DNA from: Nocardia fluminea
Lineage (GTDB): Bacteria; Actinomycetota; Actinomycetes; Mycobacteriales; Mycobacteriaceae
Assembly (NCBI RefSeq): GCF_002846365.1
Contig: NZ_PJMW01000001.1
Coordinates: 868,001 to 932,000, forward strand
Reading direction: 5' to 3'
DNA length: 64,000 nucleotides
The translations under genes and the position numbers were made by a program. The notes beneath the pieces were generated by a model. That model saw nothing but the letters and a program-made list of their open reading frames with translations, made no database searches and was not told the DNA's origin. Below are positions 47,240 to 56,111 of this stretch, piece after piece; position 1 is the first letter of the stretch, and every line of letters begins with the position of its first letter.

Positions 47240-48985
47240 GTGTCAGCAGACTCCCCCGGTAGCGCCGCCCCTTCCCACGACTACGACGTGTTGATCGTCG
47301 GGTCCGGGTTCGGCGGCAGTGTCACCGCCCTGCGCCTGGTGGAAAAGGGATACACCGTGGGTGTTGTCGAGGCAGGCCGCCGGTTCGCCGACGCGGACTT
47401 CGCCGCGACCAACTGGGACCTGCGCCGGTATCTGTGGGCTCCCCGGCTGGGTTGCTACGGAATCCAGCGCATCCACCGCCTGCGTGACTGCTTCATCCTG
47501 GCCGGCGCCGGAGTCGGCGGTGGTTCGCTCAACTACGCCAACACCCTCTACAAACCGGGATCGGCGTTCTTCGGCGACCGGCAGTGGGCCGCCATCACCG
47601 ACTGGGATGCCGAGCTCAGCCCCCATTACGACCAGGCCCGCCGCATGCTCGGCGTCGTGCGCAATCCGCACATGACACCGGCCGACGAGATCATCGAGTC
47701 GGTGGCCCACGAGATGGGAGTCGGTGACACCTTCGTGCCGACGCCGGTCGGGGTGTACTTCGGCGAACCCGGCCGGGCCGCGGCCGACCCCTACTTCGGC
47801 GGCGTCGGCCCCGAGCGCACCGGCTGCATCGAGTGCGGGGAATGCATGACCGGCTGCCGTCACGGCGCCAAGAACACTCTCGTCAAGAACTATCTCGGGC
47901 TGGCGGAGAAGGCCGGGGCGGTGGTCTCGCCGATGACCACGGTGACCGCGATCCGGCCACAACCCGACGGCAGCTGGCTGGTCGACACCGAACGCACCGG
48001 ACGCTGGGTCCGCAAACAGCGCGCCACCGTCTCGGCGCGACACGTCGTGCTGGCCGCGGGCACCTGGGGCACCCAGCACCTGCTGTTCCGTATGCGCGAC
48101 ACCGCGGTCCTGCCCGAGATCTCGCCGCGACTGGGCGTGCTCACGCGCACCAACTCCGAAGCCATCCTCGGCGCCGGACGCACCGAGGTCGACGCGGCCG
48201 TCGACATCACCAAGGGTGTGGCGATCACGTCCTCGTTCCATCCCACACCCAACACCCACGTCGAACCCGTGCGCTACGGCAAGGGTTCCAATGCCATGGG
48301 ATTGCTCAACACCTACCTCGTCGACGGCGATCAGCGGCTCCCGCGATGGGCGCGGGTCCTGCTCATCGCCGGACGGCACCCGGTCCAGACCGTGCGGCTG
48401 TTGCGCACCAACCGCTGGAGCGAGCGCACGCTGGTCCTGCTGGTGATGCAGAGCCTCGACAATTCGATCACCACCTACACCCGGCGCGGGGTGTTCGGAC
48501 GCCGGTTCACCAGCAAGCAGGGCTTCGGCGAACCCAACCCGTCCTGGATTCCGCCCGGGCACGAGGCGACCCGGCACGTCGCCGAGAAGCTCGGCGCCAC
48601 TCCGGGCAGTACCTGGCCCGATGTGTTCAACGTCCCGATGACCGCGCACTTCATCGGCGGTTGCGTGATCGGGACCGATGCGAGCGACGGCGTCATCGAC
48701 CCCTATCACCGGGTCTACGGCTACCCCGGTCTCAGCGTCGTCGACGGTTCGGCGATCTCGGCCAACCTCGGGGTCAATCCGTCACTGACGATCGCCGCCC
48801 AGGCCGAACGCGCCGCCGCGCTGTGGCCCAACAAGGGCGAACCGGATCCGCGCCCGGCACCCGGCGAGCCGTACGAGCGGATCGCCGCGGTGGCACCGAA
48901 CGCGCCCGTCGTGCCCGCCACCGCCACCGCCGCGCTCCGGCTGCCGATCTGGCCCGTCACCACGGTCACCCGCGAGGACCACTGA
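47240..48985 (+). CDS. GMC-family oxidoreductase, ChoD-like cholesterol oxidase
   Basis: A 581-residue flavoprotein similar to mycobacterial ChoD. The FAD loop is VGSGFGGSVTALRL (20-33); GAGVGGGSLNYAN is the second flavin segment; the C-terminal FAD/active-site block is GLSVVDGSAISANLGVNPSLTIAAQAERAA. A CxxCxxCxxxC run (Cys196, 199, 202, 206, in GCIECGECMTGC) precedes RHGAKNTL, a feature of this subgroup. No signal peptide. The substrate may be a sterol or another alcohol; ChoD itself has disputed physiological roles. The start is a GTG. Confidence 0.82.
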   Translation: MSADSPGSAAPSHDYDVLIVGSGFGGSVTALRLVEKGYTVGVVEAGRRFADADFAATNWDLRRYLWAPRLGCYGIQRIHRLRDCFILAGAGVGGGSLNYANTLYKPGSAFFGDRQWAAITDWDAELSPHYDQARRMLGVVRNPHMTPADEIIESVAHEMGVGDTFVPTPVGVYFGEPGRAAADPYFGGVGPERTGCIECGECMTGCRHGAKNTLVKNYLGLAEKAGAVVSPMTTVTAIRPQPDGSWLVDTERTGRWVRKQRATVSARHVVLAAGTWGTQHLLFRMRDTAVLPEISPRLGVLTRTNSEAILGAGRTEVDAAVDITKGVAITSSFHPTPNTHVEPVRYGKGSNAMGLLNTYLVDGDQRLPRWARVLLIAGRHPVQTVRLLRTNRWSERTLVLLVMQSLDNSITTYTRRGVFGRRFTSKQGFGEPNPSWIPPGHEATRHVAEKLGATPGSTWPDVFNVPMTAHFIGGCVIGTDASDGVIDPYHRVYGYPGLSVVDGSAISANLGVNPSLTIAAQAERAAALWPNKGEPDPRPAPGEPYERIAAVAPNAPVVPATATAALRLPIWPVTTVTREDH

Positions 48986-49124
48986 GCGCGGTGTAGAGAA
49001 TGCGATGAGATAGCTGGGCGAGACTTTGTGACCTCTCCCGCCTCCCTCGCTTATCGCGCTGCCACACGGTGATTCGACTACCGTCGCGCACAGTATTTGA
49101 GTTGGTCGGAAGGTGGCAGTAAGC

Positions 49125-50678
49125 GTGGTAAGTACCAAGGCGAAGCTCGACGGGCTAGCCGATATTCTGGCGATCGCCGCGGAACCAGCGGGTGAGGCCG
49201 CCGTCGCCAAGCGAGCGAAGAAGGGCGTTCCGAGCGTTCGCGAGCGGATGAACATGCTGCTCGACCCTGGGACATTCATCGAAATCGGAGCGTTGGCGCG
49301 TCAGCCCGGACAGCCTGATGCCCTCTACGGTGACGGACTGGTGACCGGTCGTGGACTGATCCATGGCCGGACAGTGGTCGTGATCGCGCACGATCCGACC
49401 GTGTACGGCGGGTCGGTCGGTATCACGGCGGCGCGCAAGTTCATGCAGGCGCTGAAACTCGCGTTCGACAACGGCTGCCCGGTGGTGACGATCAACGAAT
49501 CCCCCGGCGCGCGGGTTCAGGATGCGGCCGGTTCGCTCGCCTCGTTCGGCGATATGACCCGGGTTCTGGAGAAGTTGTCGGGCTATGTGCCGCAGGTGTC
49601 GATCATGCTCGGCAAATGCGCGGCGGGATCGGTCTACGGGCCGATCAATACCGACGTGCTCGTCGGCACGAAGGATACCTACATGTTCGTCACCGGGCCT
49701 GACGTGATCAAGGCCGTCAACGGTGAGGACATCAGCGCCGAGGCGCTCGGCGGCGCGGAGGTACAGGCCAAACGTGGCACGCTGCACCACGTCGCGGACA
49801 ACGAGCAGGCAGCCTTCGACTGGGCCCGCAATTACCTCAGCTACATGCCGTCGAGCTGCCTCGAACAGCCGCCTGTCGTCAATCCCGGCCTCGAGCCCGA
49901 CATCACCGCCTACGACCTGGAACTCGAGACGATCATCCCGGATTCCGATCGTGCGGGTTACGACATGCACGACGTCCTGTTGCGCCTGTTCGACGATGGT
50001 GAATTCCACGAGATCCGAGCGGCTTTCGCCCCGAACCTGATCACCGGGTTCGCCAGGGTCGACGGCTATCCGGTCGGTGTGATCGCCAACCAGCCACTGG
50101 TTCTCGGCGGGTCGGTCGACGCCGCCTGCTCCGACAAGGGCACCTACTTCATCCGGCTGTGCAACGCCTTCAACATCCCGCTGATCTTCGTCACCGACAC
50201 CCCCGGCGTGCTGCCCGGCCTCGATCAGGAAGACGCGGGCGTGGTCATCCGTGGCGGCCGGATGCCGCGGGCGATCATCGAGGCGACAGTACCGATCATC
50301 AGCCTGGTGGTGCGCAAGTCCTATGGCGGCGCCTACGGAATGATGGGTTGCCGTCAGGTCGGTGCCGATGTCAGCTTCGCCTGGCCGACCGCCCGGATCG
50401 CCGTGATCGGCGCCGAGAGCGCGGTAGACCTCGCCGCCAAACGCCAATTGGCCGCTGTCCCCGAGGAACACCGCGCCGCGGCGCGCGATTTCATGATCAA
50501 CCAGTACAACGAGACCATCGCCACCCCGTGGGTCGCCGCGGAGCGCGGCTACATCGACGCGGTGATCGAGCCCTCACGCACCCGCCTCGAGATCCGGCAC
50601 GCACTGCGCTTGCTGCGCGACAAGCCGCCGGTCAAGCCGGAGTTCAACCCGCGCAAGCACCCGCTCTATCCCATGTGA
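49125..50678 (+). CDS. acyl-CoA carboxylase beta (carboxyltransferase) subunit
   Basis: About 517 residues of an AccD-type carboxyltransferase. ESPGARVQDAAGS and GKCAAGSVYGP form the N-lobe acyl-CoA site, and VTDTPGVLPGLDQEDAGVVIRGG with SYGGAYGMMGCRQVGADVSFAWPTARIAVIGAE the C-lobe. It requires a separate biotinylated alpha chain, not encoded nearby, unless it pairs with the single-chain carboxylase. GTG 49125 follows GGAAGG by 11 nt; a GTG at 49113 would be too close to that site. The gene ends abutting the PucR stop. Confidence 0.88.
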   Translation: MVSTKAKLDGLADILAIAAEPAGEAAVAKRAKKGVPSVRERMNMLLDPGTFIEIGALARQPGQPDALYGDGLVTGRGLIHGRTVVVIAHDPTVYGGSVGITAARKFMQALKLAFDNGCPVVTINESPGARVQDAAGSLASFGDMTRVLEKLSGYVPQVSIMLGKCAAGSVYGPINTDVLVGTKDTYMFVTGPDVIKAVNGEDISAEALGGAEVQAKRGTLHHVADNEQAAFDWARNYLSYMPSSCLEQPPVVNPGLEPDITAYDLELETIIPDSDRAGYDMHDVLLRLFDDGEFHEIRAAFAPNLITGFARVDGYPVGVIANQPLVLGGSVDAACSDKGTYFIRLCNAFNIPLIFVTDTPGVLPGLDQEDAGVVIRGGRMPRAIIEATVPIISLVVRKSYGGAYGMMGCRQVGADVSFAWPTARIAVIGAESAVDLAAKRQLAAVPEEHRAAARDFMINQYNETIATPWVAAERGYIDAVIEPSRTRLEIRHALRLLRDKPPVKPEFNPRKHPLYPM

Positions 50679-51950
50679 TCAGCCTGCGCGCGAACTGGTT
50701 TCGCCCGGGCTTCGATAGAGCTCTGTTGATCCGGACCCACGGTGGGCCCGGATCAACAGCGCAGCGCGTAGATGGCACAGGCCGGACACATCGTTGAGGT
50801 CGAACCCGGTCATCTGGCCGATCCGTTTCAATCGGTAGTCGACGGTGTTCGTGTGGATGAACATGGCGCGCGCGGTCCGCGCCCGCTGCATATTCGTGGA
50901 CATGTACACCTCGAGTGTCCGCAGCAGTTCGGGATGCGCTTCGAGGGAATCCACGATGGAACTCAGATAGTCGCGCGCGGGCCCCGGCCGGGTCAGCTGA
51001 TATTCGAAAGCCAATTCGTGCGGGCGATAGACCTTGCTCGGGCCACCGAACCGATGCACGATCTCGACGAGTTCGTGGACTTGTTCGGCGGCCTGCGGGA
51101 TTTCGGCCGGCGTCGCCGAGGTCGCCACCGCGCGCACGGGCACCTGCGCCGCGGCGGACAGGTGAACGATCAGCTCGTCCAATTCCGGCTGGGAGAATTC
51201 GTGCGCGGGTAGCAGTAGCGTGCCGCCGTCCACGCTCAGCAACGACAGCACCTTCCCGTCACAGCGATCCGCGAGTTCGGCCTGCACGCGACGCAATTTG
51301 CGCCGGGCGACGACTTTGGCGTCGAGGGTGGGATCGAATTCCTCGGCGTGCGGCGGCAGTTCGAGTGCCATCACGTGATAGCGATCGGCGACCTCCATGC
51401 CGCATTCCCGCGCCATGGTCGAAGTGTTCTGACCGCCGAGCAGCGCGGAAGTGAGCGTGTGAACCGCGGTGTGGTGCTCGCTGTCCACCGACCGCAATTC
51501 GCGGACGTAGGCCACCGAGACCGCCGAGGTGATCATTTTCTGGGCGTCCATCAGCCGCCGCGCCACCCCGACCACGGTGTCGTAGTCGTGATTGGTGACA
51601 TTGGTGATGACGAGATCGAAGCCGAGTTTGAAGCCCTCGTGCACGGCGTCGTGAATGGTGTCGATCGGGATTCCCTCGCGCGCCCAATCGGCGGCGGCGG
51701 CCTGGACTCGTTCGACCCGCCCCGGGATATCGCGGCCGTCGAGCATGCTCCTGGTCAGTTCCAGACAGACGCGGGTCACCGTGGTGACGTCTCCGTCGAG
51801 CGCTTCGCCGGGCAGTGTGCCGCAGGGCACGACATTCTCGATGAAATGCACCACCATCTGGCGGGAGATCGTCCGTACGTCCTTCAAGGGGTTCGACACC
51901 GGCCGCCCCGAAACGGTCAGGAACGGTTCGATGGAAGTTGCGCCGGCCAT
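50679..51950 (-). CDS. PucR-type transcriptional regulator (second copy)
   Basis: A 423-residue paralogue of the regulator at 5795, sharing VVARRKLRRVQAELAD, ADRYHVMALELP and the C-terminal HTH (YMSTNMQRARTARAMFIHTNTVDYRLKRIG). GGAAGGA lies 6 nt before the ATG. Its 3' end contains a strong hairpin that also terminates the convergent carboxylase gene. It may control the neighbouring acyl-CoA carboxylase or other lipid genes; no direct evidence. Confidence 0.85.
   Translation of the reverse strand: MAGATSIEPFLTVSGRPVSNPLKDVRTISRQMVVHFIENVVPCGTLPGEALDGDVTTVTRVCLELTRSMLDGRDIPGRVERVQAAAADWAREGIPIDTIHDAVHEGFKLGFDLVITNVTNHDYDTVVGVARRLMDAQKMITSAVSVAYVRELRSVDSEHHTAVHTLTSALLGGQNTSTMARECGMEVADRYHVMALELPPHAEEFDPTLDAKVVARRKLRRVQAELADRCDGKVLSLLSVDGGTLLLPAHEFSQPELDELIVHLSAAAQVPVRAVATSATPAEIPQAAEQVHELVEIVHRFGGPSKVYRPHELAFEYQLTRPGPARDYLSSIVDSLEAHPELLRTLEVYMSTNMQRARTARAMFIHTNTVDYRLKRIGQMTGFDLNDVSGLCHLRAALLIRAHRGSGSTELYRSPGETSSRAG
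50723..50759. terminator. bidirectional hairpin inside the PucR 3' coding end
   Basis: CTGTTGATCCGG at 50723-50734 pairs perfectly with 50748-50759; inside, CCCA pairs with TGGG across a CGG loop with one A-C mismatch. It is 45 bp past the AccD-type stop and lies within the last 27 codons of the convergent PucR gene. Confidence 0.65.
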
Positions 51951-52188
51951 GATGAATCCTTCCCACCCAGATCACTGGGCAAGCCCCCAAACTACCGTGA
52001 ACGACAATCCCCCGTCCAACCTTCACTTGTGACAAAGGGTAAGAGAACGCTGGATCACTGATGCTTTCCGACAAAGAAACCCGCGGGCCTGCGGGTCCAC
52101 AGCGGTGCGGCGGTGGCGGACCGAAACCGGAGCCGCGCACATCTGCACTCCGGGTGTCACCACCGCCGCATTTAGCAGTGTCAGTCGG

Positions 52189-52356
52189 TTACAGGCAGAG
52201 GCTGACCTCGAGCACCGGGAGCGGAAGGGGGACACACACTTCCACCGAACCCGAGACGGGCACGGGCGCCGCGGCCGTGGCGGTACCGGCGCCGATGGCA
52301 CCGGCGGACAGCACGATCGCGGCGACGGCGAGCGGACGGGAAATTCTGGAGTTCAT
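52189..52356 (-). CDS. 55-residue secreted peptide
   Basis: MNSRISRPLAVAAIVLSAGAIGAGTATAAA is a textbook signal peptide; the predicted mature chain is only about 25 residues, APVPVSGSVEVCVPLPLPVL then EVSLCL, with two cysteines that could form a disulfide. ATG 52356 has AAGGA about 7 nt upstream. Short secreted proteins of this type are frequent near the surface-protein genes of nocardiae; no function is known. Confidence 0.65.
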   Translation of the reverse strand: MNSRISRPLAVAAIVLSAGAIGAGTATAAAPVPVSGSVEVCVPLPLPVLEVSLCL

Positions 52357-52539
52357 ACGGTCATCCTTATTTGCACTGTGTGAAGCATCCCAGCTTCGGG
52401 ACATCTCGATCAGATCACGGTCACGACGCCGACCGCTATCACCGTGCACAGGTTTTGACCTTCCAATTCCCTTTCCGCGGAATTGTCATGGATTTCCACA
52501 ACAATTTCCGTCACGAACTTCTCGCGTTTCGTAGCGCTT

Positions 52540-53205
52540 TCAGGTATTGCGCGGCCTTCTGTCCCGGCCGGGATTCGGGATCGGTTGCGGCACTTGACGC
52601 ATGAGCCATCGGCGCGGGCCGCCGTCCGGCAGATCGAGCACCGCGGTCGTCTCGAATCCGAGGCGTTCGTAGAACGACAGGTTGCCGGGATTCGTGGTTT
52701 CCAGGTGCACGGGGACGCCGTCGGCGGCCGCTCGGTACATCCCGGCCGCGATCAGGTCCCGCCCGTGTCCGCGTCCGCGTGCCGCCGCGGAGACACCGAC
52801 CGCAAGCAGGTGCCAATGCTGCTCCTGCACGCCTGCCGCGTAGGTCGCGCGGGCACCGGCATTCGCACGTCCGGCGAGCGAGCCGTAGGTGTGGATCGAC
52901 TTCAGCTGCCGACCCAGCGTCGCTCGGGGCAGGATGTGAAAAGTCGCCAGCCATGCCGCGACGCCGACGATCGCGCCGGAGCTGTCGAGTGCGAGGTCCA
53001 CGCCATCGCTGCAATCGCGCGCGTCATCGAGCGAGGAACGAAACGAGCGGACGAGCCGGGTTCTGCGGGTGGATTCCTTCGGGTGCAGCCACAGGGTCGA
53101 CGGATCGTCCGCCAGCGACGCCGCCAACAGCGCGGCGGCGACACCGAAGTCCTTCCGGTTGCCGGGGCGTATCCGCCGGGCATCTCGCTGTACCGCATCT
53201 CCCAC
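52540..53205 (-). CDS. GNAT-family N-acetyltransferase
   Basis: About 221 residues of a GNAT protein. The acetyl-CoA loop is seen in WHLLAVGVSAAARGRGHGRDLI (R/Q-x-x-G-x-G/A motif) and the C-terminal NLSFYERLGFETTAVLDLPDG is the typical end. Upstream the frame stays open into the preceding gene, so the start is uncertain; GTG 53205 fits the fold and has TATCAT 7 nt upstream, suggesting a leaderless message. Substrate unknown. Confidence 0.7.
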   Translation of the reverse strand: MGDAVQRDARRIRPGNRKDFGVAAALLAASLADDPSTLWLHPKESTRRTRLVRSFRSSLDDARDCSDGVDLALDSSGAIVGVAAWLATFHILPRATLGRQLKSIHTYGSLAGRANAGARATYAAGVQEQHWHLLAVGVSAAARGRGHGRDLIAAGMYRAAADGVPVHLETTNPGNLSFYERLGFETTAVLDLPDGGPRRWLMRQVPQPIPNPGRDRRPRNT

Positions 53206-53255
53206 GGGCGGAATGATAATGGCGAGTCGCCGGTCCGGCTGCTCGAGCAGGGCGA

Positions 53256-53915
53256 TCAGACCGCGACGGCCCGGCCACGCAGATAGGCGACGACGTTCCC
53301 GGTGTCCGACTCGTTCGCGGCGACAGCGGATCGGTACCGGGCCATCGCCTCGTCGAGTCGCGGCCCGGGTCCGTGTTCGGCGAGTAGCACGACGATCGCC
53401 TCCAGCACCCCAGGCCCCGGATCGGGGTCCGCCAGGAGCTCGTCCAGGTAGGCATCCGGTTCGAGCAGGCGCAGTGCCCGGCGGGCATAGGCGTGCACGC
53501 GCACCGGCAGGTCGGCGCGCACGGCGTCGACGTCGGCCTGGAGCGCGGGACGCTCCCGGTGGGCGGGATCGACGCGCAGTGACCACAACTCGGACAGCTC
53601 GGCGCTCAAACCGTCGTGGTCGATCAAACCGGGCCCGGTCGCTCGTTCGAGCGCAGTGGGTGGAAGGTCGCGCGCACTGTCACGCCAAGTGCAGAACTCC
53701 CACCAGGCCGTCGGCGTCGCGCTGAGTTCCAGGCCGAATCCGAGTGCCTGCTGACCGTCTGTCCAGGTCCGCTGGACGCGGGTGCGGCGGATCGTGGCGA
53801 CCCCACCCTCGGCGACCTGGGTCCAGGATGCTTCCGTTCCGTGAAAGCCATATGGCCGCAGCAACTTTCCCGCCTCGCGGGTCAAGCGGCGTAGCGCAGA
53901 GTCCGGTCCGTCCAT
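53256..53915 (-). CDS. hypothetical protein, DUF4304-like
   Basis: A 219-residue cytoplasmic protein. The N-terminal half (LLRPYGFHGTEASWTQVAEGGVATIRR ... GFGLELSATPTAWWEFCTWRD) resembles the DUF4304 layout of a short beta sheet with a conserved W; the rest is helical with acidic patches. I assign no function. It precedes the GNAT gene on the same strand with a 50-bp gap. Confidence 0.55.
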   Translation of the reverse strand: MDGPDSALRRLTREAGKLLRPYGFHGTEASWTQVAEGGVATIRRTRVQRTWTDGQQALGFGLELSATPTAWWEFCTWRDSARDLPPTALERATGPGLIDHDGLSAELSELWSLRVDPAHRERPALQADVDAVRADLPVRVHAYARRALRLLEPDAYLDELLADPDPGPGVLEAIVVLLAEHGPGPRLDEAMARYRSAVAANESDTGNVVAYLRGRAVAV

Positions 53916-54024
53916 GTGAGCAGACTAAGGGTGCGCACCGACAAGTTCGGTTCACCGGCGAACAGCGCCCGCTCCGCCGCATGTCGCGGGCAGCGGGATC
54001 CACCCCCACGACGGTCCGTGAGTA

Positions 54025-54861
54025 CTAGGAATCGACGACGCGGATGGCCGTCGCCGCGGCGAGTACCGCGGCGGTGACCTGATCGGGCGCCTCGACCATC
54101 ACCAGGTGCCCCGCCCCGTCGATGACGATCGCTCGCGAGGGTGTCAACGTCTGGTTCAGCATGGCGCCGGCGCGAGCGCACAGCACTCTGTTGCGACTTC
54201 CCCACACCGTGGTGATCGGTGGAAAGTCTTGGGGCGGAACGAACTCGTCCAGTTCGCCGAGCCGCGGAATCTCCCGGGAGATCGCGGCGGTCACCATCAG
54301 CCTGCGGGGTTCGGTCCAGCTCTCGCGCAAGTGCGCGACAGTCTCCGCCGCGTGCGGCGCTTTCTCCGAACCCAGTTGTTCCGCCACGATCAGCCCTGCC
54401 AGCGGGCCGGGAATGCGGACACGCGCGAGCAGTGAGTCGATGTGCACGCGCCTGCCCAGTCGCGCCGCCCACGCGGTTCGGGTCGGCCGCAGGGTGGCCG
54501 GGGTCAGCGGGCTGCTCAGCACCAGCGACCGCACCCGCTCGGGATCACGCTGGGCGTAGAGCAACGACAGCGCGCTGCCGAAACAGTGGCCGACCAGCGT
54601 CACCTCGCGCAGATCGTGCTCCTCGAAGAACGCGATGACCATGGCGAGATAGTTCTCGACGGTGTATCCGTCGTCGGGCGCGTCGGAATCGCCGTAGCCG
54701 ATGAGGTCGATCGCGAAGACGCGATGTGTCTGCCGCAGTGCGTCGAATTGCGCCCGCCAGATATGGCGGTCGCCACCGAGGTTGTGCAGGAACACGATCG
54801 GGGGCCCCGCACCGGCCTCGTCATAGGCGATCGAGGTCCCGCGAAATTCGAAATACCGCAT
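54025..54861 (-). CDS. alpha/beta hydrolase
   Basis: A 278-residue alpha/beta hydrolase. IVFLHNLGG is the oxyanion loop, DLIGYGDSDAP follows, the nucleophile lies in LVGHCFGSALSL (a Cys within GHCFG, where Ser is usual), the acid near VWGSRNRVL and the His in DGAGHLVMVE. ATG 54861 has GGAAGGAA 8 nt upstream. The reading frame also continues upstream without a stop into the remnant of a DUF1772 domain, now cut off by two insertion sequences. The GHCFG elbow means the nucleophile may be Cys, as in dienelactone-hydrolase-like enzymes, or that the enzyme is altered. Confidence 0.75.
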   Translation of the reverse strand: MRYFEFRGTSIAYDEAGAGPPIVFLHNLGGDRHIWRAQFDALRQTHRVFAIDLIGYGDSDAPDDGYTVENYLAMVIAFFEEHDLREVTLVGHCFGSALSLLYAQRDPERVRSLVLSSPLTPATLRPTRTAWAARLGRRVHIDSLLARVRIPGPLAGLIVAEQLGSEKAPHAAETVAHLRESWTEPRRLMVTAAISREIPRLGELDEFVPPQDFPPITTVWGSRNRVLCARAGAMLNQTLTPSRAIVIDGAGHLVMVEAPDQVTAAVLAAATAIRVVDS

Positions 54862-55085
54862 CCCCGGGCTTCCTTCCGATGGCAGCCACGTGACCACGTC
54901 GTCGTGGTCAACCCACGGTAGCGCCGCCCCCTCGTCCGCACGCCGAAACCGCGGCTTCCGCCGCTCGACGCGCCACACCACCAGGGCGATGATCAACGCG
55001 AAGGCGGCCAGCGCTGTTCCGGTCCGCAGGAAGTGGAACAAATCCCACCGCGCGAGGATGTCGGCGTGGTCGGCGGGCGCGCCGT
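54862..55085 (-). pseudogene. 3' fragment of a DUF1772 gene split by insertion sequences
   Basis: The segment encodes DGAPADHADILARWDLFHFLRTGTALAAFALIIALVVW, the last transmembrane helix of a DUF1772 (anthrone oxygenase-like) protein, then a linker running in frame into the hydrolase. Joined across the insertion at CTAG, it continues the frame of the 5' fragment at 57436-57769 exactly. Confidence 0.75.
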
Positions 55086-55089
55086 CTAG
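55086..55089. repeat. CTAG target duplication, left copy
   Basis: First of three CTAG copies flanking and separating the two insertion sequences. On the minus strand its TAG is the stop codon of the IS5-like transposase frame. Confidence 0.8.
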
Positions 55090-55718
55090 GTCATGTCTCC
55101 CAATAGCTTCAGCCATTCGACCGTGAGGGCCATGACGATCCCGGCCCGGTAAGTACAGGCCAGCTTGTCGTAACGAGTTGCGACACCACGCCAGTGTTTG
55201 GCCTTGTTGAACGCTCGCTCGACCACATTGCGACCCTTGTAGGCATCGGAGTCGAACCCGGGCGGGCGTCCACCGGCACGACCTCGACGTTTCCGGTTGG
55301 CGACCTGATCAGACCGCTGCGGGATCACCGCCACAATCCGCTTGCTCCGCAACAGCTTTCGATTCGCCGCCGAGGAATACGCCTTGTCGGCCAGGACCTG
55401 ATCAGGATTCCGGCGCGGCGGACCACCAACCAATCGCGGGACCGCGATCGCGTCGAGCACAGCGGGCATCACCGGACAATCTGCAGCCTGGCCCGCGGTG
55501 ATCAACACCGCCAAACCGCGACCGTTGCCGTCGGTAGCCAAGTGGGCTTTGGTAGTCAGCCCGCCCCGAGACCGGCCGATCCCGTGATCAGCCGGCTCAT
55601 AACTCACCGTCCGGGCCGGAAACCGTGCCCTCGCCACGACGGGTGTTGGCGCCATGTTGATGCACCCGCACGATCGTCGAATCGACCGAGACCACCCAAT
55701 CGAGATTCCCGGTCGCAT
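55086..55718 (-). CDS. IS5-family transposase, C-terminal frame (orfB)
   Basis: This frame carries the DDE catalytic core: GRSRGGLTTKAHLATDG, the second Asp in VLADKAYSS and the Glu in RNVVERAFNKAKHWRG. The core becomes conserved from EPADHGIG, so the expected product is made by frameshifting from the upstream frame rather than from an independent start. The stop codon TAG is contributed by the CTAG target duplication, outside the element. Confidence 0.85.
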   Translation of the reverse strand: MRPGISIGWSRSIRRSCGCINMAPTPVVARARFPARTVSYEPADHGIGRSRGGLTTKAHLATDGNGRGLAVLITAGQAADCPVMPAVLDAIAVPRLVGGPPRRNPDQVLADKAYSSAANRKLLRSKRIVAVIPQRSDQVANRKRRGRAGGRPPGFDSDAYKGRNVVERAFNKAKHWRGVATRYDKLACTYRAGIVMALTVEWLKLLGDMT

Positions 55719-56062
55719 CGGCCAACGCAGTCAGCGCGACCAGCACCCGATCCCAGGTGCCGTCGGCGGCATACCGGCGGTGCCGTTTCCATACCGTCTG
55801 CCACGGACCGAATACCTCGGGCAGATCACGCCAGGGCATCCCGGTCCGCAACCGGAACAACATTCCCTCGACGACCTGGCGGTTGTTGGAGAAGTTACGG
55901 CCCACGCGGCCATCGGATTTCGGTAACAGCAGCTCGAGGAGTTCCCACTGGTTGTCCGTCAGAACCTGATGCCGATCACCGACAGTCGCCGCCACGGCGA
56001 ACATGATGCCCGACCCGACGATCTATCGGGCGAGAACCGGAAACTCAATTGGGAGACATGAC
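55090..56062 (-). mobile_element. IS5-family insertion sequence (IS427-group-like), 973 bp
   Basis: Perfect 15-bp terminal inverted repeats GTCATGTCTCCCAAT at 55090-55104 and 56048-56062 bound the element, with CTAG on both sides. Two overlapping transposase frames on the minus strand are in the arrangement known for frameshifting IS5-family elements. Confidence 0.92.
55597..56004 (-). CDS. IS5-family transposase, N-terminal frame (orfA)
   Basis: A 135-residue frame with the DUF4096-like DNA-binding region (LTDNQWELLELLLPKSDGRVG, MLFRLRTGMPWRDLPEVFGPWQTVWKRHRRY) and the first catalytic Asp in VVSVDSTIV. It stops at 55597 after GEGTVSGPDGEL. The C-terminal frame is +1 relative to it and overlaps by about 120 bp. 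Confidence 0.85.
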   Translation of the reverse strand: MFAVAATVGDRHQVLTDNQWELLELLLPKSDGRVGRNFSNNRQVVEGMLFRLRTGMPWRDLPEVFGPWQTVWKRHRRYAADGTWDRVLVALTALADATGNLDWVVSVDSTIVRVHQHGANTRRGEGTVSGPDGEL

Positions 56063-56066
56063 CTAG
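56063..56066. repeat. CTAG target duplication, middle copy
   Basis: This CTAG is shared as right flank of the IS5-like and left flank of the IS701-like element. Confidence 0.8.
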
Positions 56067-56111
56067 TACTCCAGCCGCACTTAGTTATGTTGTGCGGTAA
56101 CGTCTTCCGTC

